A stretch of DNA of 29,041 nt from JAFGTX01 sp942492225 (lineage in GTDB: Bacteria; Bacillota; Clostridia; Peptostreptococcales; Acidaminobacteraceae), in contig CALODS010000005.1 of assembly GCA_942492225.1 (NCBI GenBank), positions 1 to 29,041 on the forward strand, in the 5' to 3' direction. This document shows positions 15,967 to 23,004 of this stretch, in pieces. The number at the start of each line of letters is the position of its first letter. Positions within the stretch are counted from its first letter, which is position 1. A program made the position numbers and the translations under genes. The notes under the pieces are model-generated. The model did no database searches and was not told the DNA's origin. It worked only from the letters and a program-made list of their open reading frames with translations.

Positions 15967-16298
15967 TACTTTAATCCTTTTTCATAAAAGTACTTAAAAA
16001 CATCATAAGAATCAAGTGCCGTTTTAATGATGGCAACATCTTCATCATGTGCTTTATCAAGTACTTCTTTCTCCACTTTAATATTTTCAGGAATAATTAT
16101 ACAAGCAAACTCGAGTAGTGAGGCAACCGCAACGATATTACTATGTGCCTGCACTGTAATCCACGCCGTTCCTTCGCTACCTCTTGCCATAACCCAACTT
16201 AATAAATCACAACAACGTGTATTTGTAATTTCTTTATCTGTCGTTGTGCCACTTAACAATTCAAACTGCCCATCCGCTAACAAATCATTTAAGTTCAT
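15966..16298 (-). CDS. DRTGG-domain protein, second copy
   Basis: This 110-residue soluble protein resembles the DRTGG domain known from the N-terminal side of HPr-kinase-like and phosphotransacetylase-like proteins, here without any catalytic partner domain. The start at 16298 has GGAGG about six bases upstream, inside the end of the hydrogenase-like gene. It is diverged from the first DRTGG gene at 18147 but similar in size. A ligand-binding or protein-contact role is inferred from the domain family and operon; I see no P-loop or catalytic motif. Confidence 0.75.
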   Translation of the reverse strand: MNLNDLLADGQFELLSGTTTDKEITNTRCCDLLSWVMARGSEGTAWITVQAHSNIVAVASLLEFACIIIPENIKVEKEVLDKAHDEDVAIIKTALDSYDVFKYFYEKGLK

Positions 16299-16299
16299 T

Positions 16300-17568
16300 T
16301 TAAGCCTCCGATTCATTCTTTTTTAATTTTTTTCTAACGACACAATCTTCAATATTAGCTCTACCCATAACGATGTCTTCTGCTAAGACTCTACAGGTGG
16401 GTGCACCGCATGCACCACAATCAATTCCTGGTAATTGTTGAAAGAGTTCTTCTATTTTTGTCATCTTTTGCAATGCAACTTTAATATCAGGATCAAGTTT
16501 CATCACTTGTAATGGCTCAATTTCTTGATTCCACTCAAAAAATGAATCAGGAACATCATCATAACGACTTAAATCAACTTCGTCAGGAAATTGTGTGGCC
16601 ACTTGTCGTATCCTACTTTTTGCTATAAATGGATTCTCTACATTTAAAGGACCACCAACACAGCCTGTTACACAGGAATAGGCTTCAATAAAATCAATGT
16701 CTGAGATTCTACCACTTTCCAATTTATCTAATACTTTTATGACTTCCTCTATACCATCAACAGCCATATAGTTCTCTATGCCCATCGCAATACTTTGTCC
16801 ACCAACTTTTCCCCATCCAATGCCATTTGCAGATGCTTGTTGAATAGATTCAAGATGTCGGTCTTCTCCTAAGTCATCATATATTTTCATTAATTTTGCA
16901 TATAATGACTCAATAGAAATCGCTCCATCTATATAAGACTTTTCTATACCTACAGGTTTCTTAATACTCGTAATTTTAGCAGGACATTCAGTAATATAAA
17001 ATACACCTATCTCTTCATAAGAGAAGCCTGTTTCTTCCATAACTTCTTGTCGTACAATTCTTGCAGCAACTTCCATCGGCGTTTCCAATGGTATAATATG
17101 ATCAATTAAGGATGGATATTTTAATTGAATCAGTCGTGCAATAACAGGACAAAATGTAGAAATCAACGGTTTACTCAAACTCTTATCCTGAATTTTTTTC
17201 AATTGTCTACTATTTAATAAATCTGCAGCAAATGCTACATCATAAACAAAATCAAACCCCAGTTTATAAAAGCAATTAAATAATTTATTAATTTCATAGT
17301 GTTTTGGAAACTGACCATATAATGACACTGATGGCAAGGCAATATTAAATTTGTATTGTTCTAACATCTCCAACCCATCTACTTCTGCCCCTTTCGCTTT
17401 AAAAGGACAAACCTTTAGACACTCACCACAGTCAATACATCGTTCGTTAATAATTTTCGCTTTGCCATCAACGATTCTTATTGCTTGTGTTGGACATCGG
17501 TCAAGACAATAGGTACAGCCATTACAATAATCTTTGTCTAAAATTACGGAATGCCAGTAATTTTTCAT
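16300..17568 (-). CDS. Hydrogenase-like iron-sulfur protein (putative H2/redox sensor)
   Basis: An N-terminal pair of [4Fe-4S] sites (Cys15, 18, 21, 25 and Cys44, 47, 50, 54) is followed by an [FeFe]-hydrogenase large-subunit-like domain (~75-310). A C-terminal cysteine cluster follows (Cys384, 387, 392, 409; GIDCGACGAPTC), as in ferredoxin-like FeS domains. The four H-cluster cubane ligands seem kept: Cys140 in STFCP, Cys195 in TECPAK, Cys299 and Cys303 in SCVTGC. The proton-shuttle cysteine of the usual TSCCP is Phe139, and the third motif lacks the usual triple glycine. It is therefore unlikely to be a fast hydrogenase and more likely a sensor or electron-transfer protein. GGAGG six bases before the ATG sets the start. 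Confidence 0.83.
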   Translation of the reverse strand: MKNYWHSVILDKDYCNGCTYCLDRCPTQAIRIVDGKAKIINERCIDCGECLKVCPFKAKGAEVDGLEMLEQYKFNIALPSVSLYGQFPKHYEINKLFNCFYKLGFDFVYDVAFAADLLNSRQLKKIQDKSLSKPLISTFCPVIARLIQLKYPSLIDHIIPLETPMEVAARIVRQEVMEETGFSYEEIGVFYITECPAKITSIKKPVGIEKSYIDGAISIESLYAKLMKIYDDLGEDRHLESIQQASANGIGWGKVGGQSIAMGIENYMAVDGIEEVIKVLDKLESGRISDIDFIEAYSCVTGCVGGPLNVENPFIAKSRIRQVATQFPDEVDLSRYDDVPDSFFEWNQEIEPLQVMKLDPDIKVALQKMTKIEELFQQLPGIDCGACGAPTCRVLAEDIVMGRANIEDCVVRKKLKKNESEA

Positions 17569-17582
17569 GCTGTTCCTCCGCG

Positions 17583-18029
17583 TTATAAATTCATTACTAA
17601 TTTAACTTTTGTATACGCTCCTAATTTTGAATCGATATAAAATTCATCGCTACAACGTTTCATATTAGGTAATCCCATACCAGCACCAAAGCCCATATCC
17701 CTTGCTATTTGAGTTGCTGTAGTATAACCTTCTGTCATTGCCATATCAAGGTTTTCTATTCCTGGGCCTACATCTTCAATCAAAACTTCAATTTTTTCGT
17801 CTTTGACAAGTACAAAGATTTTTCCGCCTTCAGAGTGAATTGCTACATTTATTTCAGCCTCATAAGTCGCAATTGCAATTCTACGAATAATTTTAGGGTC
17901 TATTCCTAATTGCATTAGCTTTTTCTTAATCATACTTGATGCTTCACCCGCTCTTGAAAAATCTTCCTTTAGAACATCATATTCCAACTTCATCAAAGAA
18001 CCCTCTTCATTAAAAGAAATGTTCTCCAT
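17583..18029 (-). CDS. RsbW/anti-sigma-type ATP-binding protein
   Basis: This ~148-residue GHKL ATPase resembles RsbW/SpoIIAB kinases: N box YEAEINVAIHS, G1 box EDVGPGI and glycine box GFGAGMGLPNM. In that family the protein binds or phosphorylates a partner to control a sigma factor; no anti-anti-sigma gene is nearby. GAGGGG six to seven bases before the ATG at 18029 favours this start; ATG 18044 and the later MKLEY start are alternatives. It directly precedes the hydrogenase-like gene, 14 bases apart, so it may be the output of that sensor. Confidence 0.82.
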   Translation of the reverse strand: MENISFNEEGSLMKLEYDVLKEDFSRAGEASSMIKKKLMQLGIDPKIIRRIAIATYEAEINVAIHSEGGKIFVLVKDEKIEVLIEDVGPGIENLDMAMTEGYTTATQIARDMGFGAGMGLPNMKRCSDEFYIDSKLGAYTKVKLVMNL

Positions 18030-18083
18030 TGTTTTTCCCCTCATCTCCTAAAAAACTAAATATTCTTTCAATTGCGTTTAATA

Positions 18084-18117
18084 ATAAAACCACAAATCCA
18101 AAAATTCGCGGTTTTAT
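18084..18117 (-). other. Intercistronic hairpin
   Basis: A ten-pair stem (one G-U) with a 14-nt loop lies between the first DRTGG gene and the RsbW-like gene. It lacks a U tract, so it is more likely an mRNA processing or stability element than a terminator. Confidence 0.4.
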
Positions 18118-18146
18118 CGATAACAAAAACTAATCTAGCTAATGGT

Positions 18147-18506
18147 TTAATTGTTATCGTCTTCTGAAATACCTTTCAACCCATTTGAATATAATATTCC
18201 TGCAGTTGTGTATAACGTCAAGTCTGTCGAAATTAATACAATATTATTTTCTTCTGCCAAATTAATGACATCTTCACCAGGTATTTTTCCTCGAACAAAA
18301 ACAATGGCTCTTAAGTCCAACATTTCAGCTGTACGAATTACTTGATTATTAATTAATCCAGTTAATAAAACAGCCTCTGTTTCTGCAAAAGCCAATACAT
18401 CACTCATCAAATCAGATCCAAATGCAGCTTTTACACGAAAATCTAAATTTGATTCTCCAATAAGTACTTTTCCATTCACTAGCGCCACAATCTCTTTTAC
18501 TATCAT
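18147..18506 (-). CDS. DRTGG-domain protein, first gene of hydrogenase-associated cluster
   Basis: The 119-residue soluble protein matches the DRTGG type seen in clostridial hydrogenase loci; the stretch AAFGSDLMSDVLAF is characteristic. No catalytic motif is visible. AGGAGG lies six bases before the ATG at 18506, and the longer reading from 18530 has no such site. It opens the operon DRTGG - RsbW - hydrogenase-like - DRTGG - PHP - HATPase. A nucleotide-sensing role is only inference. Confidence 0.8.
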   Translation of the reverse strand: MIVKEIVALVNGKVLIGESNLDFRVKAAFGSDLMSDVLAFAETEAVLLTGLINNQVIRTAEMLDLRAIVFVRGKIPGEDVINLAEENNIVLISTDLTLYTTAGILYSNGLKGISEDDNN

Positions 18507-18541
18507 GTTTATCCTCCTAAAATAGATCATTTTGCTTTATA

Positions 18542-18598
18542 AGGATAAACCGCTAACAACAAGCGTTTCTATCCATAAGAAATATAAAAAATTTCTTA
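18542..18598 (-). promoter_or_regulatory. Two-hairpin 5' leader of the hydrogenase-associated cluster
   Basis: The leader contains an eight-pair perfect hairpin (18598-18591 with 18583-18576) and a second, GGAU...AUCC-closed hairpin (18574-18542) with a bulge and one mismatch. The second ends about 20 bases before the ribosome site of the DRTGG gene. It matches no riboswitch I know, and there is no U tract for termination. Confidence 0.4.
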
Positions 18599-18625
18599 GT
18601 TATATTATTAACAATACCCTTTTTT

Positions 18626-18634
18626 ATTATAGCA
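18626..18634 (-). promoter_or_regulatory. Extended -10 promoter of the hydrogenase-associated cluster
   Basis: TGCTATAAT, a perfect extended -10, lies just after the tmk stop codon and predicts an approximately 110-nt leader. A matching -35 box is poor. The same extended -10 sequence drives the pan leader. Confidence 0.5.
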
Positions 18635-18639
18635 TAGAT

Positions 18640-19266
18640 CTATATTTTTAGGGTATGTTTTAGGATATTTATCACTTGCTTATAAACACTTTCAAGAGAT
18701 TCATTTGCGTCGATCGTTTGATAGCGTTTTGGATTTTTTTCTGCTAATAGTAGATAACCCTCTCTCACTTTTTCATGGAATGTTATCGCCTCTAAATCTA
18801 GACGGTTCACTTCTCTATCACCAGAATTCACTCGCTTAAGTCCGATTTCTGGGTCAACATCTAAGTACAATGTCACATCTGGTGTAAACCCTTCTGTTGC
18901 AAATAAATTTAATTGATGTACTTCTTCAATACCGATACCTCTACAATACCCTTGATAGACAAGAGATGAATCTACGAAACGATCAAAGATTACAACTTTA
19001 CCTTCCTCTAAAGCAGGAATAACTTTTTCGACAAGGTGTTGTCGACGCGCCGCTGCATAAAGTAGTGCTTCTGTTCGTGCATCCATTTCTGTATGGTTGA
19101 CATCTAATATTATATTTCTTATTTTTTCTGCTATTGGTACACCACCAGGCTCTCTGGTAACCATAAAATCAATAGCGTGTCCCTCTAAAAATTCTCTTAT
19201 CATGTCAAGAATAGTGGACTTTCCTGAACCTTCTCCACCTTCTAATGTTATTACTATTGGTCTCAT
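18640..19266 (-). CDS. tmk: Thymidylate kinase
   Basis: The enzyme phosphorylates dTMP to dTDP for DNA synthesis. The 208-residue protein has the P-loop GGEGSGKST (10-18), the TREPGG motif (~37-42), the DRFVDSS motif and a LID with several arginines (KRVNSGDREVNRLD). AGGAG lies six bases before the ATG. It stands alone between the TRAP genes and the hydrogenase-associated cluster, without the cyclic-di-AMP-receptor and PSP1 genes that often follow it in Firmicutes. Tandem upstream sequence contains a TATAAT at 19333-19328 as a possible -10. Confidence 0.95.
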   Translation of the reverse strand: MRPIVITLEGGEGSGKSTILDMIREFLEGHAIDFMVTREPGGVPIAEKIRNIILDVNHTEMDARTEALLYAAARRQHLVEKVIPALEEGKVVIFDRFVDSSLVYQGYCRGIGIEEVHQLNLFATEGFTPDVTLYLDVDPEIGLKRVNSGDREVNRLDLEAITFHEKVREGYLLLAEKNPKRYQTIDANESLESVYKQVINILKHTLKI

Positions 19267-19354
19267 TTTTTTCTCCTGTGTCTTACAATGGCCTCTTTTA
19301 TTTTCACTTATTTAAAGTTTCTTAACCATTATAACCTAAATCCGTTCTATATAG

Positions 19355-19395
19355 AAGAACACCTAAACAAAGAAATCATACGTTTAGGTGTTCTT
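19355..19395 (-). terminator. Hairpin after dctM, probable terminator
   Basis: A perfect 14-base inverted repeat (19395-19382 with 19368-19355) with a 13-base loop lies 20 bases after the dctM stop. The U tract is short and broken, so termination may be partial and tmk may receive some readthrough. Confidence 0.65.
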
Positions 19396-19414
19396 AAAGA
19401 GGAGATATTTATTT

Positions 19415-20731
19415 TTATTTGATAAATACGAGTGATAACCATGGCACATATGTTATTAGAAGCAAGCCTGCCAATCCAACTGCAAACAGTGGAACAATGT
19501 ATTTAAACATACTTTCCATCTTTATCTTTGCGACTGCTGCTCCTACAAATAGATTACATCCATATGGTGGTGTACATAACCCTAAGGCTAAATTAACAGC
19601 CATAATAACACCAAAGTGTATTGGATTAATGCCTAAAGTCTTAACCGTTGGGATAAGCATTGGTGCCATAACCATTATGGCGGGTACTGTATCTAAAAAT
19701 AAACCCACAACAAGTAAAATCATGTTTACAAACAATAAAACAACAAGAGGGTTATCTGATACACTTGTTAAGAAGTCGGTAATCATAAGTGGTACTCTTT
19801 CATAGGTCATAAAAGTTGAAAATACAACTGAATAACCTAATAAGAATGATGTTATACCATTTAATACTGCTGTGTCCAAAAACACTTCTTTTAATTCTAA
19901 AAATGTTAAATCTTTATAAACAAACAAACTAATTATTATTGAATATACTACTGAAATACATGCCGCCTCTGTCGGTGTAAATATTCCTGAGTAGATTCCA
20001 CCCAAAATAATAACTGGAGATAATAATGCCCAAAAACCATCTTTGACACTTTTTCCAATTTCAGATAAACGATATTTCATTGCTTGGGCAACCGACACTT
20101 TTTTTCCATCATCACCTAAATGTTTCTTTTTTAAATCAGTTCCACTCATTGTACACATAATGATGTTGGCGCCTACGAAGAGCACACCCATCAATATGCC
20201 AGGAATAATGCCTGCCAAAAACAACTGCGAGATAGAAACACCTGTCGTCGCACCATAAAGGACAAACGATAGACTGGGTGGAATGATTGGACCTACAATA
20301 CCACCAAAACATACAATGGTTGCAGCATAGGCTGGATCATACCCTTTCTCTTTCATTTCTGGAATCATCATACCGCCAATAGCAGACGTTGTTGCCATGC
20401 CAGAACCTGATAACGCACCAAAGAACATACAAGCGATTACCGTTACAGCACCAATTGCACCATTTACAAAGTTGATAAGTGCAGAAGCAAAATTAACTAT
20501 TCTCTTTGCAATTCCGCCAGTGGACATGATTATTCCTGCAAGCATAAAAAATGGAATGGCCATAACTGTAAATGAAAAGATACCACTGTAACAATATTGT
20601 GCGTTAATGACCATATTTAAATCCGACGCACTCACCATTGATATCATTGTTGCGCCACCTATTGCAAAACCAACAGGCACACCTAACATTAACAATATAA
20701 ATAATGCAATAAATAATATAGGGACTGCCAT
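19415..20731 (-). CDS. dctM: TRAP transporter large membrane subunit
   Basis: DctM is the ion-coupled channel-forming subunit of a TRAP carboxylate importer. The 438-residue protein is almost wholly hydrophobic, with about twelve helices, and has the family's GGIVGPIIPPS motif near 143-153. The start overlaps the dctQ stop as TAATG, with GGAGG about eight bases upstream, so the two membrane subunits are translated together. It forms one transporter with DctQ and the DctP lipoprotein. Confidence 0.95.
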   Translation of the reverse strand: MAVPILFIALFILLMLGVPVGFAIGGATMISMVSASDLNMVINAQYCYSGIFSFTVMAIPFFMLAGIIMSTGGIAKRIVNFASALINFVNGAIGAVTVIACMFFGALSGSGMATTSAIGGMMIPEMKEKGYDPAYAATIVCFGGIVGPIIPPSLSFVLYGATTGVSISQLFLAGIIPGILMGVLFVGANIIMCTMSGTDLKKKHLGDDGKKVSVAQAMKYRLSEIGKSVKDGFWALLSPVIILGGIYSGIFTPTEAACISVVYSIIISLFVYKDLTFLELKEVFLDTAVLNGITSFLLGYSVVFSTFMTYERVPLMITDFLTSVSDNPLVVLLFVNMILLVVGLFLDTVPAIMVMAPMLIPTVKTLGINPIHFGVIMAVNLALGLCTPPYGCNLFVGAAVAKIKMESMFKYIVPLFAVGLAGLLLITYVPWLSLVFIK

Positions 20732-21228
20732 TATTGCTCACCTCCAGTTAATTTGCCCGTTCGGAGGAAATAAAGATCTTCTAAAATATGAACAATTGCT
20801 CTTAAAATAAATAATCCACAACCAAGTGTCACTGATAAATACCCCCATGCTGTACTTATTTTTATGCCTGCATAAGGAATATTCATTTGTATGTCAATCA
20901 TTGTGAATCCATAAAACATCGTAATACCACATATAGTGATTAAAATAATTTCTGATAATATTTCTGTCACTTTTTTTGCTTTTTCTGGTAGTCTGTCAAC
21001 TAACATTGTTATTTTAATGTGTTCTCTTCGCCTATGCCCAATACTAATACCTACCCATGAAAGCCAGACAAAAAGGAATTTTCCTAATTCTTCTGACCAT
21101 GACAGTGAGTTATTAAATACATAGCGCATAATTACTTGAAAAAATATAATGCTGACCATTGCCACAAACATTGTGATCAATAGGGTATCTTCGATTTTAT
21201 CTAATATCTTAATTTCTTTTTTACCCAT
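20731..21228 (-). CDS. dctQ: TRAP transporter small membrane subunit
   Basis: DctQ is the four-helix small subunit that docks with DctM. The 165-residue protein shows the helices and the conserved stretch SWSEELGKFLFVWLSWVG (~39-56) followed by the HRRREHI turn. The start was decided by a folded ribosome site: AAAGGAGG (21268-21261) is 7 nt from the ATG at 21228 if the 10-pair hairpin 21259-21235 is looped out. The ATG at 21237 lies inside that hairpin. An in-frame reading further upstream to 21303 exists but would cross the ribosome site. Confidence 0.88.
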   Translation of the reverse strand: MGKKEIKILDKIEDTLLITMFVAMVSIIFFQVIMRYVFNNSLSWSEELGKFLFVWLSWVGISIGHRRREHIKITMLVDRLPEKAKKVTEILSEIILITICGITMFYGFTMIDIQMNIPYAGIKISTAWGYLSVTLGCGLFILRAIVHILEDLYFLRTGKLTGGEQ

Positions 21229-21234
21229 AGTAAC

Positions 21235-21268
21235 CATTACTTCAAAAGGTGAAGTAATGACCTCCTTT
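21235..21268 (-). promoter_or_regulatory. Ribosome site plus looped-out hairpin before dctQ
   Basis: AAAGGAGG is followed after one base by a perfect ten-pair hairpin (21259-21250 with 21244-21235, 5-nt loop). Six bases later comes the ATG at 21228. Folding shortens the linear 32-nt gap to 7 nt. Folding therefore probably decides whether dctQ is translated. Confidence 0.6.
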
Positions 21269-21288
21269 CGTGTTTCTCTTATATTAAA

Positions 21289-21381
21289 AGATGAACATAG
21301 CAACAGATTGGTAAGGCTGTTAAGGATTTAGTTGAAGCAACGTCATTTTGACTATTGCTCAGTAAAAGTCTATGTTCATCT
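21289..21381 (-). promoter_or_regulatory. Branched intercistronic RNA structure between dctP and dctQ
   Basis: A perfect 12-base inverted repeat (21381-21370 with 21300-21289) encloses two smaller hairpins (21358-21337 and 21321-21302). The closed structure begins just after the dctP stop and ends 20 bases before the dctQ ribosome site, followed by UUUUAAUAU. It could protect dctP mRNA from 3' decay or terminate part of the transcripts, giving more DctP than DctQM. Confidence 0.65.
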
Positions 21382-21393
21382 ATTGTTAAATTA

Positions 21394-22419
21394 TTAAGGA
21401 CGCGTACCTAACCATTTGTCGACCATTTCATCACCAACTTTTTCACGTTGATAGTCGTACACTGGTTTTACAGCTTCTTCGAATGCTTTAATTTCATCCG
21501 CAGTTAAAGTATATACTTCTGCGCCTTCATTTTTGAAACGCTCAATATAACCTTGTTCTTTTGCATACTCTTCTGCTCTTTGACTTTTTGCTACTTCTTG
21601 TACACCAGCCTCTAAAACTGCCCTATCAGCTGGATCTAAACCTTCTATCCATTCTTTTGAACAAATGATTGGGAATGGAGAACTTGCATGATTTGTTAAC
21701 GTTACGTAAGGTGCAATTTCATGAAAATTGAAATCATTGAATACCCCTAGTGAATGATCTAAAGCATTTATCTGACCTTGAGATAGCGATGTAACAACTT
21801 CTCCCCAAGCCATAGGTGTCGGATTTGCACCCATTGCATTCCAAATTTCAATATTCAAATCATTTTGTGCAATACGAATCTTTTGACCTTTAAAATCTGC
21901 TTCTGAGTGATAAATTTTGTCTCTACTGATGACTTGTCTCATACCGTTGTAATACATATCAATACAGTAGTATCCTGATTTTTCTAATGTTTCGTTAAAT
22001 AATTCTAATCCACCATTTTCAAATGTACCTTGCTCCCATGCTTCAAACGATGGATAAAGATAAGGTAAATCAATACATGTTGAATCTGGACCTGAAGCAG
22101 ATGTTATTACTGATGATAAGTCAAACATCATTGTCACTGTACCAAGTTTAACCCCTGATACTAAATCAGGGGTATCTCCTAATTGTCCATCAGGATAAAC
22201 TTCTACTTTGAATTTTCCTGGTGCTTCTTTTTCTAAGTACTCCCCTAATGCCTCACTCCACATGTGAGTCGATCGCTGTGATGAATCTGTATGTCCAATC
22301 TTTATAACAATTGGTCCTTCCGCTACATCTGTAACACTTGCATCTTTTTTACATCCTGTCGTTACTCCCATTAGTAAAACCAATGTTAGTAATAAAGCAA
22401 TTACCTTTGTTTTTTTCAT
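21394..22419 (-). CDS. dctP: TRAP transporter substrate-binding lipoprotein
   Basis: DctP captures the substrate outside the membrane. The 341-residue protein has a lipoprotein signal ending in TTGC with Cys23 as the lipid site. The mature part is of the DctP type: the segment KGQKIRIAQN holds the carboxylate-binding arginine, followed by GANPTPMAWGEV and SLSQGQINALDHS. The substrate is probably an organic acid; C4-dicarboxylate or sugar acid cannot be told apart. The ATG at 22419 has AAAGGG nine bases upstream; the in-frame TTG at 22437 is not needed. Transcription should start from the sigma-54 promoter at 22487-22501, making it the target of the adjacent regulator. Confidence 0.93.
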   Translation of the reverse strand: MKKTKVIALLLTLVLLMGVTTGCKKDASVTDVAEGPIVIKIGHTDSSQRSTHMWSEALGEYLEKEAPGKFKVEVYPDGQLGDTPDLVSGVKLGTVTMMFDLSSVITSASGPDSTCIDLPYLYPSFEAWEQGTFENGGLELFNETLEKSGYYCIDMYYNGMRQVISRDKIYHSEADFKGQKIRIAQNDLNIEIWNAMGANPTPMAWGEVVTSLSQGQINALDHSLGVFNDFNFHEIAPYVTLTNHASSPFPIICSKEWIEGLDPADRAVLEAGVQEVAKSQRAEEYAKEQGYIERFKNEGAEVYTLTADEIKAFEEAVKPVYDYQREKVGDEMVDKWLGTRP

Positions 22420-22450
22420 AATTTTCAACCCTTTCAAAACGTTATTCTAG

Positions 22451-22563
22451 ACGCTACTAAAGTATCTAGTTATAATTCTATTTAAAGCAAGTCACATGCC
22501 ATTTTTTTTACAAAGTCTTCAACGCTACTGAAATAAACAGAAATAAATATTTTATGTCTTCAA
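22451..22563 (-). repeat. Direct repeats flanking the sigma-54 promoter
   Basis: TTYAGTAGCGT occurs twice, with the AGTAGCGT cores at 22529-22522 and 22458-22451, 71 bases apart on either side of the promoter. TTGAAGAC occurs twice upstream of it, at 22522-22515 and 22563-22556, 41 bases apart. Both spacings are near whole helical turns, as for regulator sites on one DNA face. Confidence 0.4.
22487..22501 (-). promoter_or_regulatory. Sigma-54 promoter of dctPQM
   Basis: TGGCATG (22501-22495), four bases, then TTGC (22490-22487) matches the -24/-12 consensus TGGCACG-N4-TTGC at all but one position with exact spacing. Transcription should start near 22474, about 55 bases before dctP. A GAFTGA-type activator is encoded just upstream. 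Confidence 0.85.
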
Positions 22564-22575
22564 TTACATTTTTTA

Positions 22576-22610
22576 TAGAAAAATAGCGTGAAAAAAATTT
22601 CATGCTATTT
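22576..22610 (-). terminator. Intrinsic terminator after the sigma-54 regulator
   Basis: A seven-pair outer stem (22610-22604 with 22587-22581) continues past one mismatch into a five-pair inner stem and is followed by UUUUUCU. It separates the regulator from the dctP promoter. Confidence 0.75.
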
Positions 22611-22627
22611 GACCATAGACTGAAAAA

Positions 22628-22960
22628 TTATTCACGCTTAAATCGCTCAATATCATATTGATTGATCTTGTTCCACAATTGCCTCGTACTAATATCAAGT
22701 TCCTCTGCTGTTTTAGAAACATTACCATTATTATTATTTAATGCCTCGACGATAAAAGCTTCTTCAAAACTGGAACGTGCTGCTTTCAATGATTTTCCAT
22801 ATATTTCACCATTGTTATTATGCTGACTATTATCTCCAATTGGCATTAATATCTCATTGACCGTTACTAGCCCATCTTTACTCAGTGCAATCATTCTCTC
22901 TATAATATTCTTCAATTCTCTAATATTTCCAGGATAATCATATCTTAATAAAAAAGCCAT
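22628..22960 (-). CDS. C-terminal part of frameshifted sigma-54 response regulator
   Basis: This frame encodes the end of the AAA+ domain (YDYPGNIRELKNIIERMIAL) and a Fis-type helix-turn-helix at the C-terminus (NNNGNVSKTAEELDISTRQLWNKI), the part that binds enhancer DNA. It is not an independent gene: no ribosome site precedes the first ATG at 22960. The frame is open back to 23016, continuing the upstream gene in the -1 frame with the expected family sequence. See the upstream part at 23005-24009. Confidence 0.8.
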   Translation of the reverse strand: MAFLLRYDYPGNIRELKNIIERMIALSKDGLVTVNEILMPIGDNSQHNNNGEIYGKSLKAARSSFEEAFIVEALNNNNGNVSKTAEELDISTRQLWNKINQYDIERFKRE

Positions 22961-23004
22961 AACATCAGTATCTATTCTTTCTATTTTTTTCTTTTGTTCT
23001 TTTT

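Noticed and set aside
18084..18117. Terminator inside the hydrogenase-associated cluster
   Set aside because: The hairpin is not followed by a U tract and the downstream genes have no promoter of their own that I can see.
19419..19805. A 128-residue plus-strand open frame opposite dctM
   Set aside because: It shadows conserved TRAP membrane helices and has no ribosome site.
22628..22960. A separate small Fis-like regulator gene
   Set aside because: No ribosome site precedes it, and the upstream residues in the same frame continue the AAA+ domain of the neighbouring regulator.
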